A DNA stretch of 64,000 bases from Vitrella brassicaformis (Eukaryota > Sar > Vitrellaceae). Numbering within the stretch: the stretch's first letter is position 1; each line of letters begins with the position of its first letter. Of this stretch, positions 36,602 to 46,658 are shown one piece after another. The notes below the pieces were generated by a model, which was not told where the DNA came from, did not search any database, and saw nothing but the letters and a program-made list of their open reading frames with translations. A program made the position numbers and the translations under genes. The DNA is taken from contig CDMY01000320.1 in assembly GCA_001179505.1 (NCBI GenBank), forward strand, positions 1 through 64,000, in the 5' to 3' direction.

Positions 36602-37464
36602 ATGCCTGTTGGTCGGAACCACAAGGGCATCCCTCCCAAGGTGTGTGTCATCTGCCAGCGCCCCTTCACCTGGCGCAAGAAATGGGAGAGGTACGCTCAG
36701 CTGACAAACCAAGCCGAGGATGCCTGCCGTGTGTGCAGCATCTCGGCATTGTTGTCATGTGCAGGTGTTGGGATGAGATTCAGACGTGCTCTGACCGGTG
36801 TCGCAATCAACGGAAGGCACAGCAGAGAACCGACGCCAGAGCCGCCGATGCGCCACACGAGCACGACCACACGCATCCACCAGAAAGCACTGCCGACAGC
36901 CCCCCATCGGCCCCCTCCGTGGCTGCGAACGAGCATCCTGCAGACGATGAGCCACACGCGCTGACCGAGGGCCTCTCTGCGCTGCGGATCACTCCCACAG
37001 ACGCCGCCAGCGGAGATCAGCAATCGCCGCCGTCGAGTGACGCGCCGGCAGCTGAGGAGCGATGCCGTCCGATGCCCCACAAGGGCCGGAAGGGCGGCGC
37101 TCACGACGACAGGACGCGGGAGTGCCGTGTGTGCGGCCAAGGGAAGAAGATTCTCTTCCGCTGCAAATGGCGGAAGGAACAAAGGCAGTGGGACTTCGGT
37201 GAGCAGCGACACAACACAGCAGAGAGACAGGGAGGGAGGGAGGGAGAGGGTAAGGAGTGCACTCGTCATTGTCTGTCTTTCTGTGTGTGTATGTGTGTGT
37301 GTGCAGTGTGTCGTGTGTGTTGGCCGTCAGTGTCTGGTGCCGAGAGCTCTCGACACGCGACGCTCGGCAGCGACGGCATGGCCCTCATCCCAAACACACA
37401 CTACCGATACGGCGGTGCGCACACCACACAGACACACACACAGAGATCGACCCCCCCACACACA

Positions 37465-37498
<34 letters not shown>

Positions 37499-37547
37499 CG
37501 CAGGTACCTGGAAGGCCGTGATTGGCGATGTTCCTCAAGACGACTGA
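36602..37547 (+). CDS. DUF2256-type small zinc protein with second Cys cluster
   Basis: Four exons (36602-36690, 36765-37198, 37307-37414, 37504-37547); 224 residues. The N-terminus is the compact DUF2256 motif: GIPPKVCVICQRPFTWRKKW, then CWDEIQTCSDRCRNQRKA, with four to five Cys placed like a zinc ribbon. Bacterial and algal members of this family are about 50 residues and uncharacterised. This protein adds a disordered acidic Ala/Pro linker, a second cluster (CRVCGQGKKILFRCKW) and a final Cys-containing exon. The function is unknown. An almost identical copy lies inverted at 45368-46443. Confidence 0.72.
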
Positions 37548-39219
37548 CCGGCCGGGTGGCGTCTTGGCTGCTGTCTGGGGCGAAGCCCCGGCGGCCAGTG
37601 GATGAGTGTGTGCAGAGAGATGTCATGTTGATGTGTCGATAACTGGCGGGTCCGGGTGTGTGGATGAATGGACGTCCGTTGATATATATAAGACTGAGCG
37701 GCTGGCGCTGTGGTTCGTTGGTTCGATCGCAGAGATCGGTCGACTCTTCGAGGCCGACGTAGAGGAGGGGGGCTTTGACGCGGAGGGGACGCTCAAAGCC
37801 CCCCTTGTTGCTCAGCCTCAAAGAAGCGGGCGATCTCAGTGATCATGTGAGCCAACCGTTAAGGACACAGACAGACAGACAGACAGACAGACAGAGGGGG
37901 TCGGCGGGTTCGTTTGCCGTGTCCTTAAGCCACATGCCTTCCACGTGCGGTCTGTGATCCTGGCGACTGGATCAGACCGAGACGTGGGGTGGGGGTGGCT
38001 CGAGGGCATTGCCGGCGGAAGCACCGCAGTGATGCACTCCAGTCACCACTGTTGTTGTCTTGTTTTGTTGATGTGAGTGCGTGTCCATGCGGTGGGAGAG
38101 AGTCGATTACATCTTGACAGAAACTACCAGCAAGGCATTTGCTGTCTCCCCGTATACACCCACACACTGCCATCTCGATGAAGGGGGCAGAAGGGTCCCT
38201 CGATCATCAGATAAACCCTGCTGCCCTCTCTCTCCCTCCTGCCCGGCCATTTATGTATGTATTCCATCTGCTCGGCCGCCACGCCTCGACCGTTAACAAG
38301 AAACTCGTAAAGGTCTGTGTCTTGTCTTGTCATTCACCACCACGCTAATTAATGAGAAAGCAGCATTGAGAGACAGACAGTGTTCTCAATGCGAGTCAAC
38401 ACCGCACATCGCATACCACGCATCGCATCATGAATCATCGGACGGCCCTTAGCTAGAGGACAAACAACTTGACTAAGTTTGCCAGGGCCGAAATGAGACA
38501 GACAGACCATGACGTGGTCGACCGGGCTGTGCAGTGAGTGAGTGGCGTATGCGATGCATGGATGCCCCATGCGGCTGGCTGATTGATCCACTGCAGGATA
38601 AGACACCGGCCAATCTGAGCCTACTTAAAAAGGGGTCCTCTAATGGAGTGAGTGGGAGGCCGTCGGAGGCTCTTCGCAGACAGCAAGCAGGACACGCTGC
38701 CGTTCGAACGAGCCCGCCGACCCCGTCAGTCAGCATCTCCAGTCTCTGCTGTGTGTGCGGAGAGCCATTCATTCAGCAGTATAGTCCTCCTTCGAATTAA
38801 GGATCCTCACTCCCTTGATCCCTGTCAGATCCGATGTGAGTGAAGAGAATATCCGGCACTGAGCCACACGCATGCCATAACGGTCACAAATGTGTACAGT
38901 GTGCCTGCTGGCCTTTCTCGACAAATGAGACACCTTCTTTCTCGACGATTGAGACGGACCTTCACGAAATTATTTTCCCTCTTGAACGACGCCTTCCTTC
39001 GCATGCGTTCAATCCTGCGTTCCCGGTTTCCTCCGCTCGCTCGTCTTTGCCGTGAGAAGAGGTGTCTACGCAGCTTTGGGAGCCACAGATATATAGAGCT
39101 TCCTTCGCTTGAGCAGCAGCGCGACAGCACAACAGGACGTCGCGCCCGTCGATCGACACGGACCACGTGTGTCCCCGTGTGATTTCACAACCGCAACAGC
39201 AGCCGTACAGTAGCAGACC
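37548..39219. other. Spacer with a dispersed repeat, no supported gene
   Basis: The first 140 bases are still part of the segment duplicated at 45368. A dispersed element lies at 38081-38468. The rest, including 38,830-39,160, has open frames but no splice-consistent or family-like coding sequence. Confidence 0.5.
38081..38468 (+). repeat. Dispersed repeat element, copy 1
   Basis: It shares in order GTGTCCATGCG, TTGACAGAAACTA, CATTTGCT, CGCCACGCC, CACGCTAAT, and CGGCCCTTAG, GAGGACAAACAAC with 42137-42436, in the same orientation. Divergence is substantial, so the copies are old. No open frame is shared, and it may be a non-autonomous mobile element. Confidence 0.65.
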
Positions 39220-41651
39220 ATGGTGCACCATCAGCACCTCTTGGTGCGCCAGCGGCCTCTCTTCGTGCGTCTGCAGAGGCCGCCCGGCGATCCCCACTCG
39301 GCAAGGCAGCAGCCGCAGTGGAGTGCGCAGCCCAGGGCGGACCGCACCACAGCCACAGTCAAGGAGCCGGCCGACAGCAATGGTAGAGGGTTCGTGGGGT
39401 TTTTGTGTTGCCGAGGTCCGCACAGCGCCGCCGGGGAGAGGGAGGCGGAGGTAGTGGTGTTGCCGAGAGGGAGAAGGGAGGAGGAGGAGGAGGAGGAGTG
39501 GTCGGGTGATGTGGGGTGTGACGAGTCTGACGGCAGCCACCAGGTGCCGCACACGAGCATCAGCAGCCGCAACCGCACGACGACCACAGGGGAGGGAGGT
39601 GAGGAGGACATCGGCGAGGACATCGGCGAGGAGGGCACCATCCCTGCAGTGCCGTGCAGCGCCATCACCAGCGCATCGACCAAGGATGGGGCGGATGGAC
39701 AGGTACGTACGTGTGCACTTACTCTACTGTATATATCATCTGCAACAACAGGGTCACGTGTTGACACTGACTGACTGATGTGATGTGATGTGATGTGTGT
39801 TCCATCTGTTGTCTGCCTTTCCATCGACCGACAGGTTGTCGCCAAGTTCGGCCCCGACGACATGTCCACCAGAAAGTCGCCCGTACCCGACTCTCCCCCA
39901 GCCGCCGGCGCATCGCAGCGAGCCACCGGGCCGCCGGACTCGCCCCCTCACGACTCATCTCCGAGCGACGAGTTCACCACCCCACCCCCCTTGCTCAACC
40001 CCATCTACTCAGGACAGGAGGCGCCACGCCTCTCCCCCCTTCCACCCACCATCGCCCCCGGTGCCATCCTGCCGCTCGGTCAGGGCATGTCTTCGAGTGT
40101 GAGGTGCTGCCGTCAGGAGGGCGGGGGGAGTTCTGTGTGGTGCTGGGGCAGTTGAGGAGGGGCGACGGGGTAAGCAGTGTGCCGGCAGTCCTCAAGTGCA
40201 TCGAGGACGACATGCGGGAGGTCGGGAGGGAGCGGGCGTTGGAGCTGGCCAGGGCGTTGCAGCTGGAGGCTGACGTCCTCAGGGCCGCCAAGACGGCCGT
40301 CGCCAGGGTGCGTCAGCTGTGGCATGACGCCCTCGGCAGCGAACAGCCCTTCGCAGAGGCCACCAGGGTAGTGCCTGAGCTGGTGTTCGAGGCCGCCGAC
40401 GTGCCCATGTTGCGGCCGGTGGTGACGGAGGAGGGGGAGCGGATGGAGGGAGCGGGCATGTGTGTAGTCATGAGCAAGATAGGGGACGGTACGGACACGT
40501 ACACACACAGAGCCAGAGAGAGACGAGACAGAGGGATGGAGTTCTATACACTTACTTACGTCTGTCCTCTCTGTCTGTGTGTGTGCATGTGTTTGTGTTT
40601 GTGTTTGTGTGTGTATCTCTCAGGGGTTTCGTTGACGGAGTTTGCCGCTCGGTACATACCGGTTGCGCCGCTCACCAACGCCACGGTCGCCGTCAACACG
40701 GTCAAGGCCGTCCTCGCCCTGCACGCCGCCCACCTGACCAACGGTGACCTCCATGGAGGCAACACCGTCCTGGCCAACGAGCGGACGGGCGAGGTCGGCC
40801 TCATCGACTTTGAGGCCGGCCGCAACCTGCGCCACAGCACCCATTCCCCCCTGACGACTCGGCCTGGCCCGCCCTGCACGTCTGTGGGGAATCTGGAGGC
40901 CATCGTGGACGGGCGGGCAATGCGCGACGAGGCCATCGACTACTACTCTGACCTCACGGCCGTCGCCTGCTCGCTTGTCCGGTTGGCCTTCGATGACGCC
41001 ACGCTGCGGCGGGGAGCGTACGAGCGGGCGGGGGTGCTGGTCCACGAGGTGGTCAAGAAGTGCGAGGACGGCCGCATCACCACCGTCGAGGCGGCCAAGC
41101 TCGAGTACATGGCCGCCATCCACAAGGCCCACGCCAAGGCCGTCTCCGCCACTCAGCGCGACAAGAAGCTGACAGCCGAGACGAGGGCGGTGTCACACAA
41201 GACACTGAACTTGTTTCGAGACGTGTGTGTGGGGCATGCTGAGGGGGCGCCGGCAAACCAGCTGCACCAGATGATGGCCGACTACACCGAGGACGTCACA
41301 GCCGGTAAGTTACATAGCTACTTAGCTACTTGATGGGTGGGTGGGTCAGTCAGTGGCTGGGGAGGGGACACTGGAGCGATCTCATTCATTCGTGTGTGTC
41401 TGTGTGCATATACATATTGTGCTGTGTGTGAGTGCAGATGTCATCAGGATTGCCAGGGGATGGCCCGACTACCTGACGCCACCTGAGCCAAGTGAGCCCT
41501 CTTCACCCACTCACTCAGAGAGAGATTTGGCGATGTGTGTGAGGCGACGGCGAGTGACATGGTGTGTGCGTGTGTGTGTTGTGCTGTCGTGTTGACTGAC
41601 CTTTCAGCCACAATGGAGGCTATGCTCGCAAAACTCGGCCTGAAGCGCTGA
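39220..41651 (+). CDS. Divergent protein-kinase-like protein; apparent frameshift in the glycine-rich loop
   Basis: Exons 39220-39702, 39835-40488, 40624-41304, 41438-41491 and 41608-41651. A disordered acidic/Pro-rich N-terminal half leads into a kinase-like fold. There is a glycine-loop-like LGQG/HVFECEVL, a PAVLKC lysine, an Ala/Leu-rich helix with Glu, and the catalytic loop LTNGDLHGGNTVL with Asp and Asn. GEVGLIDFEAG follows, where DFE replaces DFG. This resembles atypical small-molecule or bacterial-style kinases more than standard protein kinases. Between PLGQG and HVFECE (about 40081-40086, a GGG run) the frame must change by one base; an extra G would restore it. The last two tiny exons splice in phase to a Leu/Lys-rich end (MLAKLGLKR). 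Confidence 0.6.
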
Positions 41652-41823
41652 CCCGCCCGCACCACAAACACATCGGCACCATCAACCAGGCAGAGAGAGG
41701 AAACCATAGCTTGGCTGTTTGGCGACGGAGGATGGCCTGGGTGCGGGGATCCCTGCGTGTAGTCCGGAGGGGCGTCTGTGGTGGTGGGGGAGTTTTGAGT
41801 GGGTCCTGTCTGCTGCTGCCTCT

Positions 41824-41854
<31 letters not shown>

Positions 41855-42800
41855 TGGTCTCTCTCTTCAGTCTGTCTGTATGGGCTGTTGTCTCTCTCCG
41901 ATCGGTCAGGTGTTGATCAATCGTTGCCTACATATTATATCTCGAAGGCCTTTCAGTACAATGCCACTGCAGCAACCACCCATTTATATGTGCGCCGTAC
42001 ACTGGTGTACGTCTGAGCATGTGGTGCCTCGAATCAAGTATTCCTGCCTGCTGCGTGTAGGATGGAGTAAGGCAGCTGGCTGCTGGCTGTGGGTTGATGG
42101 TTGATGGATGGACAGAGCAATAACTGATAATTGTTCGTGTGTCCATGCGCTGGGCCAGAGTCGATCACATATTGACAGAAACTAGCAGCAGAGCATTTGC
42201 TATCTACGTATACACACAGACACACTGTTCAGCACACCCTCAGCAAAATCTGCCCTCTCCTGCCCATTCCATTTGCTCGCTCGCCACGCCCTCGACCGTT
42301 CGACGTCTGTGTCAGACTCTTCCTTCTGCAGCGGCACGCTAATAAAAGAGTGTCAGTGAAAGACAGCTCTTGTCTTGGCAGTGATAAGTACATCCCACAT
42401 CACACATCATGATCACGGCCCTTAGAGGACAAACAACACTCAGGGCCCCATTCGGCCCACACCACTACCTCCCGACAGACTCGACAGACTCCTGGATTGG
42501 ATGTGCGTTGTTGAAAGACGATGCGTGTGTGTGTGAAGGATTCGATTATTGAGTTGACACACGGACATGTCACTCATGAATGTGTCGATCCATCCATCCA
42601 TCCATCCAATTGATCCATCCGTCTGTCTGTTTGTCATTGAGCATGTTTATCCATCAGTCGGGGCGTCTGCTCTCATCGTCGGCGACTGAGGCACACACAC
42701 ATACACACACACACACACATGGCGCGTCTGTCTGTCTGTCTGTCTGTGTGTCTATCTGTGTGTCTGTCAGTCTCTTACCTTCGGTTCTGTCTGTGATCGA
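41652..42800. other. Spacer with dispersed repeats, no supported gene
   Basis: It contains a CT-rich tract (41,821-41,880), a short recurring motif at 41914-41950, a dispersed element at 42137-42436 and CATC/CACA/TGTC simple repeats near 42,585-42,760. It separates two convergent genes. Confidence 0.5.
42137..42436 (+). repeat. Dispersed repeat element, copy 2
   Basis: Counterpart of 38081-38468, same orientation, about 90 bases shorter. Shared blocks run from GTGTCCATGCG to GAGGACAAACAAC. Confidence 0.65.
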
Positions 42801-43698
42801 TCACATAATCACACAGCTGCCCTTGGGGCCTGCTGCTGAGGACATGCCGCCGCTCCCAGATGATGAAGACGAGCTGCTGCCAGGCCCCTTGCCGTTCGCG
42901 TCGTCGTTTCCGTCCCCCTTGTCAGCTCCGCCGTTGTTGCCCTTGTCGAAGAAGGCTCCGAACATGAAGCCTGAAGGTGTGACACGAGACACATGATACA
43001 CACCTTCCTTGACGTGTTGCGTTTGCTCTCTGCGTGCGTCTGTGCATACGTTTTCCGTGGCTTTTCTTCCAGGACTCCGAGGGGCGGAGCACGTGCTCAA
43101 TCAAGTTACGGATCTCGAAAATCGTCATCGGAAGCCCGTACTCCGCCTCGAATTCTTGAGTCGTCCGCGCAAGCAGGTAGTTCATCCACCTCCGCTCGAT
43201 CTCGACCCGAGGCAGGTGGGCGTAGACCTGGGCGAGAGTCCAGCCGAGTTCCTGAGCCACGTGCTGCACACACACAAAACAGAGACAGACAGACAGACAG
43301 ACACAGACAGACAGACAGACACGTGTGTGTGTGTGAGTGAGTGTGTTTGTGTCACTTCAGTGGCCGACAGCGGCAGGGCTTGGTAGATCGACAACACGAT
43401 CTCTGCACAAAACGACACGACACAGCACACACGTCGGTTGGCCGCACAAGCATCCACGTCGTGATGGTGATGGCTGACGGTAGGTACCGTGGGGTGTCCT
43501 CGGCGGCTCTGCACGCGACACACACACACAAGCGGATGCACCCACACATGATCATTCATGTCTCGGCCGGGCCGCCAAATGTGTGTGATTGACTGACTCA
43601 CTTGCGTTGGTCGCTGTGCCGTTGGCGGCGAGTTTGACCATGTTCACTTCGCCAAGGAGGCAGAGCAACAGGATGAGCACCGACGACAGGCCAGGCAT
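42801..43698 (-). CDS. Small protein with N-terminal signal-like segment and C-terminal CaaX motif
   Basis: Exon 1 is 43698-43602. Exon 2 runs from about 43403 to about 43358, exon 3 from about 43264 to about 43050, and the last exon from about 42976 to 42801. The N-terminus (MPGLSSVLILLLCLLGEV) is strongly hydrophobic like a signal peptide. The core is helical with HVAQELGWTLAQVYAHLP, VEIERRWMNYLLARTTQ and FEAEYGLPMTIFEIRNLI. The end is Asn/Gly/Asp-rich, then a Ser run and GPKGSCVIM. The final CVIM is a canonical prenylation box. No family was recognised. A possible relative lies at 44823-45306. Confidence 0.6.
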
Positions 43699-44822
43699 TG
43701 TGTGGTGTGGCTCAATCAATCGACCAACAGAAACCAACCAACCAATCAACAGTAGTCAATGAGTCAATCGATCAATGCCCTTTGCCTGCTTGATCAATGA
43801 TCGATTGACTCAAAATGCGTAAGTACGTACACACACGGACCGATCGATCGATCGGTCGGTCGGTCGACAGTTTGACTTTATTAAATTGCTCCCTCGCCGC
43901 AGCGCTGCACTAATATGTCAACCAACAGATGGATGATCGATGTGGCCTGCCTGGAATTCATCTTTCGTCAAATCATGGAAGGCATCACCGCCAACACCAC
44001 AGACCACAGAAACGACACCAACTCGCTCTCTCTCACTGGCCGGCCGCCCGCCTCCCACACAAATGCATCTGCACACCTTTTCGTTGGGGCCCGGGGGGCT
44101 GGTCCTCCGTGTCAACCGACCCGCAATACACATACGTCGAGGTGTCCTTCCTACTGACTGACATGCACTCAACACAAAACATTAACCACTGTCCACCAAC
44201 CAAACCCACCACACGCCGAAACGACACACTGGCGAGGGCAAACCCACACTGCTCTCGAGCTCGAGGACAGTCTCCTCGACGGCTGACATTGTATCTCCTG
44301 TGTGCAAGAGCCACTCAATCACAAGAAGAACCGGAGCAAACACCAAACCAACAACTTGCAGCTAGCGAAGAGAGCGAAAGCGATCGAGATGCGTAGATAC
44401 ATACGAACAGAAGCTGTAGGCTGTAGGCTGTACGTACATACTACGTGTCCCCCTGCTTCTTGATGCATAAATGCCATTTGACTGACTGACTGACCCGCTG
44501 CTCTATATCCTTGCAAAATGCCACAAAACAGATGGAAAAGGCGCCGCCTCGTTGACGCTCACTTGTACCGACTCAGTGAAAAATTGCAGCTCGTCACTCG
44601 CTCCTTCAGTTGTCTGTCCACTCACTCATTGTCACACACGTCGTGTCCTTCCGTCTGTGTGACTTCACTCATCTGACATAGACTCCGACCGAAGAGACGC
44701 CCTTCATTGTCGACCCTGACACACAGACACACACATCACACACAGACAGCCACGATGACATGGATGGCCGAATGCCCCCAGATAACGACGGAATGGGGTA
44801 TCGGCGTGAGTGAGTGCCCACC
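43699..44822. other. Divergent spacer, no supported gene
   Basis: 1.1 kb between two head-to-head small genes. It has an ATCG/GTCG palindromic-looking stretch near 43,840-43,868 (CGATCGATCGATCGGTCGGT) and scattered CA repeats. No exon chain was found. Confidence 0.45.
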
Positions 44823-45306
44823 ATGAAGCTCATGATCGTGCGCGTGTGTGTGCTGCTGGTGCTGATTGCCCTGGCTCGGTCTCCTCCCGGTATCGGTGGC
44901 ATGGAAAACAGACATGCGACACGCGACATGATTGCACGCGTGCGTGTGTGTGGGCGTTGTTTGTGTGCAGTGCTGCATACGGCAACGGAACATGAGATGC
45001 ACCGTGAGACACAATTGCACGTAACGACAGGCCATTTGTCTCAAGTGTGCAATAGACCTCCATTTGGCCCATCTCAAGTGTGGAATAGACCCGGTGAACC
45101 AACCGAGCCTATTCAATCCTCGGGATGGGGCAGACAGAGGTCACAGACACACAGACACGGCATGATCTGCTGCACACATTTCTATGTATGTGTGTGTGTG
45201 TAGTACGCCGCTCACAAGCACGACATACCACTTCACATGGATCCGTACCGAGGTGGAGGCGGAGTGGATGGCATACATGCTAACACAGACCTGGCAGGCG
45301 GAGTGA
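44823..45306 (+). CDS. Small signal-peptide protein, possible relative of the gene at 42801
   Basis: Proposed exons 44823-44889, 44971-45139 and 45204-45306 sum to 113 codons in frame. The N-terminus is MKLMIVRVCVLLVLIALARS, a clear signal peptide. Exon 2 contains two near-repeats (SQVCNRPPFGP and SQVWNRPGEPT). Exon 3 ends RTEVEAEWMAYMLTQTWQAE, which resembles RVEIERRWMNYLLARTTQEF of the divergent neighbour. A different reading of exon 3 stays open to 45335 and ends ICAIM. Tentative. Confidence 0.38.
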
Positions 45307-45367
45307 CCATTCGGCCGATCTGTGCGATCATGTAGGCGATCCATTACGCCTCCACCTCAGTCATATA

Positions 45368-45555
45368 TCAACGTCCATTCGTGTGCCCAGACAGAAACGC
45401 CAGTTATCGACACATCAACATGACATCTCTCTGCACCCACTCATGTATATGACCACCGACCGGGGCTTCTGTGCCCCAGACAGCAGCCAAGACGCCACCC
45501 GGCCGGTCAGTCGTCTGGAGGAACATCGCCAATCACGGCCTTCCACGTCCCTGCG

Positions 45556-45591
<36 letters not shown>

Positions 45592-46443
45592 TGTGTGTGT
45601 GTGTCATCTCTGTGTGTGTGTCTGTGTGGTGTGCGCACCGCCGTATCGGTAGTGTGTGTTTGGGATGAGGGCCATGCCGTCGCTGCCGAGCGTCGCGTGT
45701 CGAGAGCTCTCGGCACCAGACACTGACGGCCAACACACACGACACACTGCACACACACATACACACACAGAAAGACAGACAATGACGAGTGCACTCCTTA
45801 CCCTCTCCCTCCCTCCCTCCCTCCCTCCCTGCCTCTCTGCTGTGTTGTGTCGCTGCTCACCGAAGTCCCACTGCCTTTGGTCCTTCCGCCATTTGCAGCG
45901 GAAGAGCATCTTCTTCCCTTGGCCACACACACGGCACTCCCGCGTCCTCTCGTCGTGAGCGCCGCCCTTCCGGCCCTTGTGGGGCATCGGACGGCATCGC
46001 TCCTCAGCTGCCGGCGCGTCACTTGACGGCGGCGATTGCTGATCTCCGCTGGCGGCGTCTGTGGGAGTGATCCGCAGCGCAGAGAGGCCCTCGGTCAGCG
46101 TGTGTGGCTCATCGCCTGCGGGATGCTCGTTCGCAGCCACGGAGGGGGCCGATGGGGGGCTGTCGGCAGTGTCTCGTGGTGGATGCGTGTCGTCGTGCTC
46201 GTGTGGCGCATCGGCGGCTCTGGCGTCGGTTCTCTGCTGTGCCTTCCGTTGATTGCGACACCGGTCAGAGCACGTCTGAATCTCATCCCAACACCTGCAC
46301 ATGACAACAATGCCGAGATGCTGCACACACGGCAGGCATCCTCGGCTTGGTTTGTCAGCTGAGCGTACCTCTCCCATTTCTTGCGCCAGGTGAAGGGGCG
46401 CTGGCAGATGACACACACCTTGGGAGGAATGCCCTTGTGGTTC
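45368..46443 (-). repeat. Inverted segmental duplication of about 36613-37690
   Basis: The reverse complement of this block matches the DUF2256 gene from GGAACCACAAGGGCAT through all exons and introns into the 3' region ending GAATGGACGT...TTGATATAT. Identity is very high by eye even in introns, including the TG/AGAG microsatellites. The duplication is therefore recent. Confidence 0.88.
45507..46443 (-). pseudogene. Start-less copy of the DUF2256-type gene
   Basis: All four exons are present with intact splice sites and stop (TGA at 45507-45509). Differences from the parent are few: a Met for Ile in GQGKKMLFRC, Asp for Glu in WRKDQ, and a few linker changes. The copied block begins inside exon 1, after the parental ATG. 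Immediately upstream in frame is TAG CAA CGG AAC CAC, so no in-frame ATG precedes the zinc motif. Without a new leader exon the copy cannot make the N-terminal Cys motif. It sits head-to-head with the membrane-protein gene at 46659. Confidence 0.72.
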
Positions 46444-46658
46444 CGTTGCTAGGCGGGCGGGGAAGCAACCCGGCGGGGAAAGGCGCGCCAGAAGCGAGCT
46501 TAGCTCGCAGATCCCCCTTCTCTCCCCTCCCCTTCTTTTCAGAAGTTGGAGAGAGTCAGTGCACAACGTCCCTCCACACGCTCTTACATCGGTATGTCGT
46601 TTCGGACCTCGTTGCAATGAAGAAAGCCTGCTTCTGGGATGCGTTTGAGCCTCCAGCA

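Noticed and set aside
37690-37760. Possible tRNA T-arm (GGTTCGATC)
   Set aside because: No matching acceptor, D or anticodon stems could be found around it.
42721-42775. Regular short repeats resembling a CRISPR-like array
   Set aside because: Pure TGTC/TG microsatellite without unique spacers; a eukaryotic context also argues against it.
45204-45335. Reading of the third exon ending in ICAIM (a second CaaX box)
   Set aside because: The frame that splices from exon 2 instead ends at 45306; the CaaX reading needs a different, less consistent join.
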